Source: Bifidobacterium scardovii JCM 12489 = DSM 13734 (GTDB lineage: Bacteria > Actinomycetota > Actinomycetes > Actinomycetales > Bifidobacteriaceae). From it: 64,000 nt of DNA. The notes beneath the pieces are model-generated. The model searched no databases. It saw only the letters and a list, made by a program, of their open reading frames with translations, and was not told the origin of the DNA. This document shows positions 17,891-26,583 of this stretch, one piece after another (the first letter of the stretch is position 1; every line of letters starts with the position of its first letter). The DNA is taken from the NCBI RefSeq assembly GCF_001042635.1, contig NZ_AP012331.1, forward strand, positions 2,294,001 through 2,358,000. Direction: 5' to 3'. Both the position numbers and the translations under genes were made by a program.

Positions 17891-19066
17891 CTACTCCTGG
17901 TTCAGACGCGAAGCGACAACCTGTTCGACACCTTCCAGCATTTCCTTGAGCGTCGAAGGAGATTCGACCAACGAGTCAGCGGCTTCGGTATCCTGTCCGA
18001 TACGTACCACCCACGTTTTTACCGGAGTGATGCCGTATACATTATCGAAATCACGTTCTCGTTTCACCAACGCCTCGGTGGCGTGCTGCACGTAATCCGG
18101 TTCTACGGGCCGCTCGAAGGCGCCGACAAGATTAACGGCTTGGGTGTCCCGGACATTAACCACGATCAGATCAGGCAATGTACCGTTGGCGAAAGAATTG
18201 CTTTTGCCCTGCGGCATACTGCTCACGAACGACCGCACGAAGACGGAGACCGCCTTGGCCGTCGCCGCGACGTCACCCAAAGTATCGTTGAGACGGTTGG
18301 CGTCGACATTCGCATACCGGTAAAATGTAGCGGCGTTGAATTCGACCTGACCGATCATGGCCGCTCCGGCGTCACCGGCCCCATCCTCATCTCCGCGATC
18401 CTGCTTATCGTCGACGGCAGTGAAAAAATCCGATTCCGGTTCAATGGCCTGTACACTGATCGCATGGGCCACCTGTGCGGCGGCATCCACGTTAAGATCC
18501 GTATCGTCGGCGACCATGCGACCGAACATCGCCACATCAATGGAACGATCATTCATCACGATCTGCTTGATGGTCTTCTTATTGGATTTGACCGTTTTGG
18601 CGGGGTCTTCCGTTCCGAGCGCATCAATCGCAATATCCGTAAGCTGATCATACTGTCGATTGCCCATGAATAGCAGATACTTGGACTGGCTTACATCATT
18701 ATCAGCATTGTCATCAGCATCCTTCTTTTTGCGAGGCTTGTCAAGCTTGATGCCGGCACCGTCACGCAGCACGCATTCCGCAATGCCGATCGCGGTTTCG
18801 CGCCCTATCTCGGGATCCCGCGACATGATCCGGTCGCCAAGAATCTCCACAACATGCTTGGTGCGCACTCCCAGATCGCTGGCGTCGAACGAATCCCGAA
18901 ACATCATACGGGTCGGCCGTTTCCACGCCTGACTGGAAACACGGGCTCTGGTGTATCCGCCGTATTCGACGGTCTTGGGACTTCCGGTATCGTCACGATT
19001 CAGATTGGCGGCCGCCGTGGTCTCCAACGCATGAATTTCGACGATGGTGCGATTGGTAGTAGACAT
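17891..19066 (-). CDS. cas7e: Cascade backbone subunit Cas7e (CasC)
   Basis: A 391-residue RNA-binding protein whose six copies form the Cascade backbone. Family motifs are IVEIHALETTAAANLNRDD near the start, YGGYTRARVSSQAWKR and later EFNAATFYRYANVD. The start at 19064-19066 was chosen because AAAGGA lies about eight bases upstream. The open frame continues 51 codons further up, but that stretch falls in the cse2-cas7e gap and does not resemble Cas7. A Lys/Asp-rich insert near residue 120 is the main deviation. Confidence 0.95.
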   Translation of the reverse strand: MSTTNRTIVEIHALETTAAANLNRDDTGSPKTVEYGGYTRARVSSQAWKRPTRMMFRDSFDASDLGVRTKHVVEILGDRIMSRDPEIGRETAIGIAECVLRDGAGIKLDKPRKKKDADDNADNDVSQSKYLLFMGNRQYDQLTDIAIDALGTEDPAKTVKSNKKTIKQIVMNDRSIDVAMFGRMVADDTDLNVDAAAQVAHAISVQAIEPESDFFTAVDDKQDRGDEDGAGDAGAAMIGQVEFNAATFYRYANVDANRLNDTLGDVAATAKAVSVFVRSFVSSMPQGKSNSFANGTLPDLIVVNVRDTQAVNLVGAFERPVEPDYVQHATEALVKRERDFDNVYGITPVKTWVVRIGQDTEAADSLVESPSTLKEMLEGVEQVVASRLNQE

Positions 19067-19149
19067 GATATGGGTCCTTTCTCGATTACCGTAAACAGTG
19101 AAGTTGCCGTTGCTGCCGAATAGGCCATCCGCTACGTGGGGGATGCGCC

Positions 19150-19842
19150 TCATTCCGCGTTCGCCTTGTTCGCCGCCTTGGCCTGGATATTCCAAGCACT
19201 CTGGAAGTCCCGCCCCCATTGCAGTCTCACATGATTGGCTGGTTCACGTGTCGACTGCAATTTCAGCAGATCCTGCGCCAGCAGACCGTAATTCAACGGA
19301 ATGCGCTCCCGCTTGAGCAATTTGACCAAGCTGCGCGCGTGACGCACCATTTCCTTCCAACTGCTGGCGGTCTGAAGGCGGTCATACATGCTCTGTATCC
19401 CGGCGCTATTGAAATTGCCGTAGGCCATATGCCCAACCGCGCGTCCAAGAGAGATCCATTCATCCGTATGCATCGATGCCTCGTGAATGGATTGCTGGTG
19501 CATGGCGAACAGGGTGATGGCCGCATGCGCAGCGAGTTCCTCGGGCGTCGGATTCTCCCCTGCACCAAACGAATACCATCCGGACACTCCAGGATCGTCA
19601 ACATCCAGCAATATCCATTCGAAAACATCCGGGTCGGCGCCGACCTCATGCCCAGCACTGCGCCGCAGCTTCGCCAAGGCAGCGGTAGCGTACGATCCGC
19701 CTTGCACATACCCTTCCACAATGATTCCCGAGGGGGATCTGCCGCCTGTCGCCAATAGACGCACCCGGCCGGCGACCCATTTGCCGAATGGGGTCAGCTT
19801 CGGATACCACTTGTTGCTCTTGCCACGTTCGGATTGTTCCAT
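19150..19842 (-). CDS. cse2: Cascade small subunit Cse2 (CasB, Cas11)
   Basis: A 230-residue helical protein of the Cse2 family; two copies line the inner face of Cascade and steady the displaced strand. Recognisable stretches are TPEELAAHAAITLFAMHQQS, ERIPLNYGLLAQDLLKLQ and the near-terminal RLQWGRDFQSAW. It begins 3 bp after the cse1 stop. The 83-base gap to cas7e is the widest inside the operon, so a separate ribosome site is used there. Confidence 0.93.
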   Translation of the reverse strand: MEQSERGKSNKWYPKLTPFGKWVAGRVRLLATGGRSPSGIIVEGYVQGGSYATAALAKLRRSAGHEVGADPDVFEWILLDVDDPGVSGWYSFGAGENPTPEELAAHAAITLFAMHQQSIHEASMHTDEWISLGRAVGHMAYGNFNSAGIQSMYDRLQTASSWKEMVRHARSLVKLLKRERIPLNYGLLAQDLLKLQSTREPANHVRLQWGRDFQSAWNIQAKAANKANAE

Positions 19843-19845
19843 GAC

Positions 19846-21537
19846 TTAATTCCCTCCTTCCACGGGAATGCTCTTTTCCGCCGGAATGATTACGTTGAGT
19901 TTTTTGCGGTACCATATCTCCGCAATGGCAACGCAGTAATGCACGGTTCTCGGTTTACCGGTTTCCGCGTCTTTGACGAGTACGTCACGTCCAACGATCG
20001 CTCGAGTCGACGCCTGCGACGCGAATCGTTCGCCGAGCCGCAGCAGCAGGCTTCTTGCAATCGATTTCCATTCGGCAATCAGGGAACGGGGGTCTCTGTC
20101 CCCGTCGATGCCACGAACCCATCGACGGAATGCCTGATCAAACGCCGCATAGCCGTCCTCCGCGATCCGCTGGCGTTGGGAATCTCCCGGCGTGTTCTCC
20201 GCGATGGCGATATTGGACGCCAGATTACGCAAGGCCGCAATCCCACGCTCGACGATATCCACCGCGTCACGTATCATTTGCCCCATCTCGGGTTTCTCCG
20301 ACGTGAGCACCACAAGATTGAGATCCAGCACATCATCAACCGTCGAATCGACAACTGCCTCCTGATTGCCATATTCCACACCAAACGCATGAAGGCGGAC
20401 AGGAATACCGTCAGGACACGCCTGTGACAGCCAATCGAGGGTGCGGGGACGCAAGAACTCGCTGACGCCGGATTTCGTTTCCCTTTTCTCGCCGACCGTA
20501 AGGGTTGGCAAGCCCCGCCACAACGCACGAGAAGGATCATGCTTGCGTGGCATATACACCAATGGCTGCTTCAACAGTTTCTCTTGAGAATCGCTCCGAC
20601 GCCACGCCGTCATCGTTTCAAAGTTGTGCGCGTTCTGCGGCTTCAGCCTGTCCCCATTGCACACCAACACGCCAGTGACGGTCTCTCCCCTATGCGACAG
20701 CAGCATACGTCGGGACTGCCAGGTCATCAGCGTCGCCGGCCCATGGAATGAGCCCACCCTGCCGGTGTCCGCAACCGGCTGGTCCAAGCCCGGATATGCT
20801 TTCGCATCCGCCGGCGGGCGCTCCCAAACCGGTCTATCGTCACGCCATCGAACCCCGTCCTCGCCAGCCGTGAATACCTTCGAGCTGACGAAATTCAGCA
20901 CCAATGTCTGCCACAGGTTCTTGCCTTCGACCAGATAACCCCCGATATGGCCACTCCAAGCCACGCCAATAGGATATCCCTTACCGCCTTTTACACGAGG
21001 ATCACCGACCGCACCCGATTTGATGCCCGACGCATCATACGCCTGCATCGTCACCAACCAGCGAGCCGCCTCGGCAGCGCTCATCGAATCCAATCCTTCT
21101 CCGCCACGAGTGGTGAAAAACGGCTCGCCGCTCGGCACGTCCAGCACCAGGCGTTCCAACCCCGACATTTCATTCTTCGCCGTATGCAGTCCGGCAACCT
21201 GATAGAACGGAGCGACATCGTCGAAAAGATCGAACCGATGGCGATAAGCATCGCAATATTCGTGAATCACATGTCGGACCTCAGCGGTTCCGGGACCAGC
21301 CTCGAATAGTTCTCGCCATTCTTCCTTTGCGTAATCCTCCGGGAAAATGCCGTACATCATCGCCAGAAGCATACGGCTCAAAGCGAATCGTTGCAGCGGA
21401 ATATCCCCCTCAATGCAGCGAATACCTTCGGCCTGATCAAACGCTTCCAGAATGGACACTAACCTGTACGACCCGTCGTGCAGCATCGTGACCGGTATCC
21501 AGGTCCGATCGATCAAATTGAATGAAACGTCACTCAT
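19846..21537 (-). CDS. cas8e: Cascade large subunit Cse1 (CasA, Cas8e)
   Basis: A 563-residue protein that reads the PAM and recruits Cas3. The N-terminus SFNLIDRTWIPVTMLHDG is the typical Cse1 start, followed by LQRFALSRMLLAMMYGI. It overlaps the end of cas3 by eight bases. Length is normal for the family. The C-terminal four-helix bundle appears intact up to LNVIIPAEKSIPVEGGN. Confidence 0.95.
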   Translation of the reverse strand: MSDVSFNLIDRTWIPVTMLHDGSYRLVSILEAFDQAEGIRCIEGDIPLQRFALSRMLLAMMYGIFPEDYAKEEWRELFEAGPGTAEVRHVIHEYCDAYRHRFDLFDDVAPFYQVAGLHTAKNEMSGLERLVLDVPSGEPFFTTRGGEGLDSMSAAEAARWLVTMQAYDASGIKSGAVGDPRVKGGKGYPIGVAWSGHIGGYLVEGKNLWQTLVLNFVSSKVFTAGEDGVRWRDDRPVWERPPADAKAYPGLDQPVADTGRVGSFHGPATLMTWQSRRMLLSHRGETVTGVLVCNGDRLKPQNAHNFETMTAWRRSDSQEKLLKQPLVYMPRKHDPSRALWRGLPTLTVGEKRETKSGVSEFLRPRTLDWLSQACPDGIPVRLHAFGVEYGNQEAVVDSTVDDVLDLNLVVLTSEKPEMGQMIRDAVDIVERGIAALRNLASNIAIAENTPGDSQRQRIAEDGYAAFDQAFRRWVRGIDGDRDPRSLIAEWKSIARSLLLRLGERFASQASTRAIVGRDVLVKDAETGKPRTVHYCVAIAEIWYRKKLNVIIPAEKSIPVEGGN

Positions 21538-24500
21538 CGATACTTGCCTCCAGACCCCTCATCGTTGAATATCGGAGATGCAACATTGTTATTGTCTCAC
21601 CATTTTTCTTATGTATGCGTATTGGATATTCCGCGTGTCCCTTCTGGTCAAGGACCACCAGCAGCTGTCCACGCAGATCACGGCTCTGCTGCATGTACTC
21701 ATACCATCGCGGAGGCGTCGATTCCTCCAGCGCAGCGATTACCGAATCGAGATCCAAATATGCCAGAGAGGATCGGCTCAGTGCGATGGTGCAGGATAAC
21801 ATGTCCCGTACCTGTCTTCGACTCGGAGCACCGATGCCATTAGGCAATGGCGAGGAATCACCGAAATCGCCCCATGACGGCAAATCCAGATCACCATTTC
21901 GGTTCTTGTGCAGCACAATGACTTCAAAGGAGTCCTCGCTTTCACGAACTCCAGCCCGCGCGTCACGCTCCTTGGCCACGCCCGGCGAATCCGGATCGGA
22001 GACACCGGAGCTCAGCCAATCATCAAGCATGAACGGCTCACGATCCCGTTGGGGTTGAAGGATTCTGAACTGCCGAGCCGCGCATTGGCTCTCTTCGATG
22101 GCGGCATCCAACACATCCTTGGCATGACGCTCACCGGCGTCACCATCACGCCACGTCTCGGGGCAGACGAGTTCCGGGCCGTACACGGTCTGCACGAGTC
22201 GTGGAATATCGTCAGGGACATTCATCGATCCATTCAGTACCGGGGTGATTCCGAGCACGGCAAGCGAGCGCATCAGCAGATATCTCGGATACACCCGCTC
22301 CACATTCCCCATGAATGCCGGCGCGGCATTCTCCTTCCATTCAACTCCGGTGATAATGAGTTCGGCTTCGCGCAACGCCCTTGGACGGTCGCATTCGCCA
22401 TCCCCGCGATGATGCCGATGCAATCGGCCGGCCCGCTGCAAAATCAGATCAATGGGGGCGATATCGGTGACCATCAGATCGAAATCCACATCCAGCGACT
22501 GTTCCACGACCTGCGTCGCGACAATGATTCCGGAACGCCGAGACGGATCGCCGTGCTTGCCATAACGGTGAATCAGCTCCCGGTCGATTCTTGCTCGATC
22601 GAAAGCGAGAAAACGCGAATGAGCCAATCCGACATCCATGTGTGAGCCCAAATGCTCGCGCAGGAAATCATAGGCATGCTGCGCCCGAGCCACCGTATCT
22701 CGGATGACGACCGCGCATCCGCCTTCCCTCAGCCGATCCTGGAGCAACGCAAGCAGCGATGCGTCATCATCTCCGATCAGCGATACTCGAATATCGGTGG
22801 AACGTCCTGACGATGCGGGAGACACCGATTCACACGCCCGATCCGCGGTCGATAACGATAGCAACGGGTAGCGAAGGTCCAGGGCCACATCAGGGTTCGT
22901 AAGACCAGAGCCGAACGCCGCAGACGAAAGATCGGTTTCCGGAGTCCGTGGACGCTTCCGAAAACGCATCCGCGTAAGCGGTTTCGTTCCGATTCCCCCG
23001 GCACGGGCTTCCAGCGGCTCCACCGCCAGAGAAGATTTCGCGCCATCTCGATATGCCTGCAGAAACGCCCGTCTTCTGTCCTGGGGCAGTGTAGCGCTCA
23101 ACATGATCACCGGCACTCCATACGCGCCCATCCACGACAGAATGGTCTCCATGTAGACGTTCATGTATGCGGTGTTCGAGTGGATCTCGTCGAGGATCAC
23201 CACTTTCCCGGCGAGCGCCAGATGCCGCAGAACGACATGCTTGCTTCGCAGCCCCGCCATCAGGATCTGGTCAATGGTGCCGACCACGAAATCGGACAGA
23301 TTGCCTCGCTTGCGACCGGTCAACCACGAATTGACGACCGCCTGCAGCGCATCGTACTCTCTCTCGGCATCCTTGCCGGCGCCTACATCGCCGTCCACGT
23401 AACCGGCCAACGATATCCCGCTGAAATCGGCGTCCAGCCTGCTGCCATCATCGAGCCAGCGCTCGCGCAGAGCCTCATATTTGTCGTTCAGCTCGCTTTT
23501 GCCATGTGCCAGAAAGAGTGATCCGACGGTCTGACGATCCTCCGCGGGCAGATGACCGATCCAGTCGAGCACTCGGGTGAACATGGCGTTGACCGTGGCC
23601 TGACTGGGCAGCGCATAATACACACCGCCGCAATGGAAGCGTGAAGCGAGAATCTCGGCGGCGATCAACGCCGCCTCCGTCTTGCCTTCGCCCATGTTGG
23701 CCTCGATGATCATCAATCCCGGCTGCTCCATGGCCTGCGCCATGCGGACCGCTTCCCGCTGCACAGGCCGCAACCGAGCCCCGGGGAGATCGAATCGCGC
23801 AGCGAACATTTCGTCCGGTGATTGGTCGGATGCAGAGGCATGCCACGGCTGCGGCAAACGCAGCATATGCCACGCTTTAGCCGCACGTTTCATCGGGTCG
23901 CATCGGTCCTCATCCATTGAAGATTCGTTGAGAGGGAACAAACGATCATTGCTGGCGATCCAATCGGCGATGATGACCATGGCCGTAATCAGGATCTGCG
24001 ACCGTCGCCGCATCGGACGATCGCCCATTGACTCATATACTGAGCGGAAATCCGTCAGGTCAGCAGCCCAATCCAGCATTTCGTAGCGGACCAGACGCCA
24101 TGTATCGTCACCGATGAAATCCTCCGCATCATATCGTTTCAGCAGATCCCGTTTGGCTCCGGTAATCGACGTGCCATGATGCCCGGCCACGATGGATGCG
24201 ATGCCATGCGCGAGTCGCGCATCCCCGGAACTCCGGCATTGCGATAATAGCCATTCCTGCACGCTTGCATAGCCCACAAGTTCGTGGCGATACTCCGACC
24301 GCCGCGGATCCTTGGCGATGATCGGACGTATCACCAGATTCTCTGCTCTGGTCTTATCGGCCAGCCATGACACCTGCACTTCAAACGCAGGCGACGCTTT
24401 ACCTACGTCATGGATGGTCGACACAAAAATATACAAGTTTCTGGCCGCGGATAACGAACCGACATCTTCGGCAATCAGCGTCTTGACATCATCCGCAATG

Positions 24501-24661
24501 AAATCGTCCCACACCCAAGATGCTATCGCCCCGGTATCCTCCATATGCTGCCACAGCTGCAGGTACCGTTGGTCAAGCGGATCGCGGTACACGCTTTTGG
24601 CCCATACGGAAAGCGCCTGCGCAGACAGTTGCGGCCTGCCCTGAGGAAAACAGATATCCAT
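21530..24661 (-). CDS. cas3: Cas3 helicase-nuclease, type I-E
   Basis: A 1043-residue effector that unwinds and shreds the DNA bound by Cascade. The N-terminal HD nuclease has STIHDVGKASPAF near residue 84 and GHHGT near 160. The SF2 helicase has Walker A ANMGEGKTEAAL near 322, DEIH near 491, SATLP, and motif VI QRAGRLHRH. The start is taken at the ATG ending at 24661, with AAGG eight bases upstream. An ATG two codons earlier overlaps the stop of the upstream fossil gene as ATGA, suggesting former translational coupling. It is first in an eight-gene cas operon with no gap over 90 bp. All motifs are intact, so interference looks functional. Confidence 0.96.
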   Translation of the reverse strand: MDICFPQGRPQLSAQALSVWAKSVYRDPLDQRYLQLWQHMEDTGAIASWVWDDFIADDVKTLIAEDVGSLSAARNLYIFVSTIHDVGKASPAFEVQVSWLADKTRAENLVIRPIIAKDPRRSEYRHELVGYASVQEWLLSQCRSSGDARLAHGIASIVAGHHGTSITGAKRDLLKRYDAEDFIGDDTWRLVRYEMLDWAADLTDFRSVYESMGDRPMRRRSQILITAMVIIADWIASNDRLFPLNESSMDEDRCDPMKRAAKAWHMLRLPQPWHASASDQSPDEMFAARFDLPGARLRPVQREAVRMAQAMEQPGLMIIEANMGEGKTEAALIAAEILASRFHCGGVYYALPSQATVNAMFTRVLDWIGHLPAEDRQTVGSLFLAHGKSELNDKYEALRERWLDDGSRLDADFSGISLAGYVDGDVGAGKDAEREYDALQAVVNSWLTGRKRGNLSDFVVGTIDQILMAGLRSKHVVLRHLALAGKVVILDEIHSNTAYMNVYMETILSWMGAYGVPVIMLSATLPQDRRRAFLQAYRDGAKSSLAVEPLEARAGGIGTKPLTRMRFRKRPRTPETDLSSAAFGSGLTNPDVALDLRYPLLSLSTADRACESVSPASSGRSTDIRVSLIGDDDASLLALLQDRLREGGCAVVIRDTVARAQHAYDFLREHLGSHMDVGLAHSRFLAFDRARIDRELIHRYGKHGDPSRRSGIIVATQVVEQSLDVDFDLMVTDIAPIDLILQRAGRLHRHHRGDGECDRPRALREAELIITGVEWKENAAPAFMGNVERVYPRYLLMRSLAVLGITPVLNGSMNVPDDIPRLVQTVYGPELVCPETWRDGDAGERHAKDVLDAAIEESQCAARQFRILQPQRDREPFMLDDWLSSGVSDPDSPGVAKERDARAGVRESEDSFEVIVLHKNRNGDLDLPSWGDFGDSSPLPNGIGAPSRRQVRDMLSCTIALSRSSLAYLDLDSVIAALEESTPPRWYEYMQQSRDLRGQLLVVLDQKGHAEYPIRIHKKNGETITMLHLRYSTMRGLEASIDE

Positions 24662-24663
24662 TG

Positions 24664-24840
24664 TCATGTCCTTCTGTACTGCGTGCCATACTCGTCCAGT
24701 ACTGAGAGAATGCCTTTGTGCTCCCATACCGCGTTGCGTGGCCCGCCCATGGTCTGGACCACGATGCCACGTTCCGCAAGCGTATCGATGGCTCGACGTG
24801 CGCCCATGGGAGACAGACCGATCTTCCTGATCAGATACTG
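24664..24840 (-). pseudogene. C-terminal remnant of an HTH protein, Fic-family-like
   Basis: The frame encodes 58 residues starting QYLIRKIGLSPMGARRAI and ending in a charged ILSVLDEYGTQYRRT. This is a winged-helix followed by a short helix, as at the C-terminus of many Fic-domain proteins. There is no start codon: an in-frame TAA lies just before, inside AT-rich DNA at 24841-24865. The stop overlaps a cas3 ATG. Catalytic Fic motifs are absent, so the fragment cannot be an AMP transferase. It could alternatively be the end of an unrelated regulator. Confidence 0.6.
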
Positions 24841-24928
24841 TTAGTTCTCTTTTAATTTATACAAGCCTATCACCGGATAACACGTTTCTCCATGGGAACC
24901 TGCGATCGAAGCGGATCGGGAACATTGA

Positions 24929-25546
24929 CTCACACATGCGGCGCAGCGTCCACAAATTCATCTCCCAACGAGAGTCGCACATCCCCCGCTACGATCCACA
25001 CACGACTCAACCGCATCCGCAGCTTCCGCCGATTCCACCGCACCCGCCGCTTCCGCCACGCCCCTCCCCTCCCGGCTCACGGCCGGCCAGTCCGCGCCCG
25101 ACTTCACGCTGCCAGCCGTCAATCCGGATGGCAGCGACGCCACGGTCACGCTGTCCGAACTCACCCGTCAGGGCAGACGAGTGCTCCTGTACTTCTACCC
25201 GGCCGCAATGACGCCAGGATGCACCACCGAAGCCTGTGACTTTCGCGACAATCTCGCTCGTCTCGCCTCACTCGGATACGAGGTGCTCGGCGTTTCCAAG
25301 GATCCGATCGGCAAGTTGTGCACGTTCCACGAACGCGACCATCTCTCCTTCCCGCTCCTGTCGGACCCCGATCTGACCGTGCACAAGCGGTACGGCGCAT
25401 ATGGCGAGAAGAAGCTGTACGGCAAGGTCCACGTCGGCGTGATCCGCTCGACCTTCGCCATCGGAGCCGACGGTCTGATCGAACTCGCCAAGTACAACGT
25501 GCGGGCGAAGGGGCACGTCGAATCGCTGCTGAAGACCCTGGCCTAG
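24929..25546 (+). CDS. bcp: Thioredoxin-dependent peroxiredoxin (Bcp type), start codon not found
   Basis: A Bcp/PrxQ peroxidase. The frame reads AGQSAPDFTLPAVNPDG near 25082, then VLLYFYPAAMTPGCTTEACD with the peroxidatic Cys in TPGCTTEAC, and ends HVESLLKTLA. From the in-frame stop at 24926-24928 to the conserved core there is no ATG, GTG or TTG. The first such codon is a GTG at 25181, which lies inside the fold and would remove the first strand. The N-terminal part is Ser/Ala-rich (STASAASADSTAPAASA). So the start is mutated, is a rare codon such as ATT at 24956, or an indel has broken the 5' end. Coordinates give the full open frame. Confidence 0.75.
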   Translation, partial: LTHAAQRPQIHLPTRVAHPPLRSTHDSTASAASADSTAPAASATPLPSRLTAGQSAPDFTLPAVNPDGSDATVTLSELTRQGRRVLLYFYPAAMTPGCTTEACDFRDNLARLASLGYEVLGVSKDPIGKLCTFHERDHLSFPLLSDPDLTVHKRYGAYGEKKLYGKVHVGVIRSTFAIGADGLIELAKYNVRAKGHVESLLKTLA

Positions 25547-25600
25547 TCCGACGGCCAGCGTGCCAAGCGGTGCCGTGCGGCGATCCTTGCCAGAGAATAC

Positions 25601-25631
25601 GATGCGCGCGAGGAACTCCCTCGCGCGCATC
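25601..25631. terminator. Terminator after bcp
   Basis: GATGCGCGCGAGG at 25601-25613 pairs perfectly with CCTCGCGCGCATC at 25619-25631 around a 5-base loop. It lies between bcp (+) and the dehydrogenase (-), so it can serve both converging genes. Confidence 0.75.
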
Positions 25632-25748
25632 AATCACACAAACTGATCATGCCATTCACGATCGGTTTGTACCGGCACCATCGCCGGCCATCGCCAACAC
25701 CATTACCGACACAAACCGAACGGAATGACCGATCAGAAGCGGCACCTC

Positions 25749-26555
25749 TCAGTTCGTGCCGATGCTCATGGTCTCGGGCAGCGTGCTGCCGCCGTCGATG
25801 ACCACCTGCGCACCCGTGATGTAGCTGGCTTCGTCGCTGCCGAGGAAGGCGAACAGCTCACCGACCTCGGTCGGCTTGGCCAGCCGCTTCATCGGCACGC
25901 CGACGGCGATGTCGTTGATCGCGGATTCCGGATCCTCCGGGTTCGATTCGACCGCCATTTTCTCGACCATGGGCGTGCGCGCGTAGCCGAGCTGCGAGCA
26001 ATTGACGCGAATATGCCGATCCGCATATTCGACCGCCAGGCACTTGGTCAGGCCGACCAGCGCCGCCTTGGTCATCGCATAGGCGGCCTCCCCCGCGTCG
26101 GCGACGATGTCGCCGGTGACGGACGAGGCGATGACGATCGCGCCGCCGCCCTTGGCGAGCATGGTCGGGATGACCGCCTGGCAGCTGTTCCACACGCCCT
26201 TGATGTTCACGTCGATATGGAAGTCACGCATCTCGTCGGGCATCTCGTCGAACGGGGCGAGCCGGCAGACGCCCGCATTGCAGCAGGCGACGTCGATTGT
26301 GCCGAACGCATCGACAGTCTTCTTCGCCGCATCGATCATCTGCGCCTTGTCGGCCACGTTGGCCACAACGGTGATGATCTGCGCATCCGGATACATGCCG
26401 CGGATCCGCTCGGCCGTGGCGTCGACATCCGCGGACAGATCGACCATGCAGATCTTCGCGCCGTACTTCGCGTATACCTCGGCGATGCCTTCGCCGAGCC
26501 CCGCCGCGGCTCCGGTGACGATGGCGACTTTGCCTTCGAGTTTGGGCTGAACCAT
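25749..26555 (-). CDS. ucpA: SDR-family oxidoreductase, UcpA-like
   Basis: A 268-residue classical short-chain dehydrogenase. The cofactor loop is TGAAAGLGEGIA, the structural NAG appears as CNAGVC, and the catalytic residues are Ser in VIASSVTGD and Tyr/Lys in YAMTKAALVGLTK. The stretch DFHIDVNIKGVWN and the end VIDGGSTLPETMSIG strongly resemble E. coli UcpA. The physiological substrate is unknown even there. An Asp after the second strand (MVDLSAD) favours NAD. It is 28 bp downstream of an amino acid permease and probably co-transcribed with it. Confidence 0.85.
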   Translation of the reverse strand: MVQPKLEGKVAIVTGAAAGLGEGIAEVYAKYGAKICMVDLSADVDATAERIRGMYPDAQIITVVANVADKAQMIDAAKKTVDAFGTIDVACCNAGVCRLAPFDEMPDEMRDFHIDVNIKGVWNSCQAVIPTMLAKGGGAIVIASSVTGDIVADAGEAAYAMTKAALVGLTKCLAVEYADRHIRVNCSQLGYARTPMVEKMAVESNPEDPESAINDIAVGVPMKRLAKPTEVGELFAFLGSDEASYITGAQVVIDGGSTLPETMSIGTN

Positions 26556-26583
26556 GATTACTCCTTTGTTTGGTTTCGAATAT

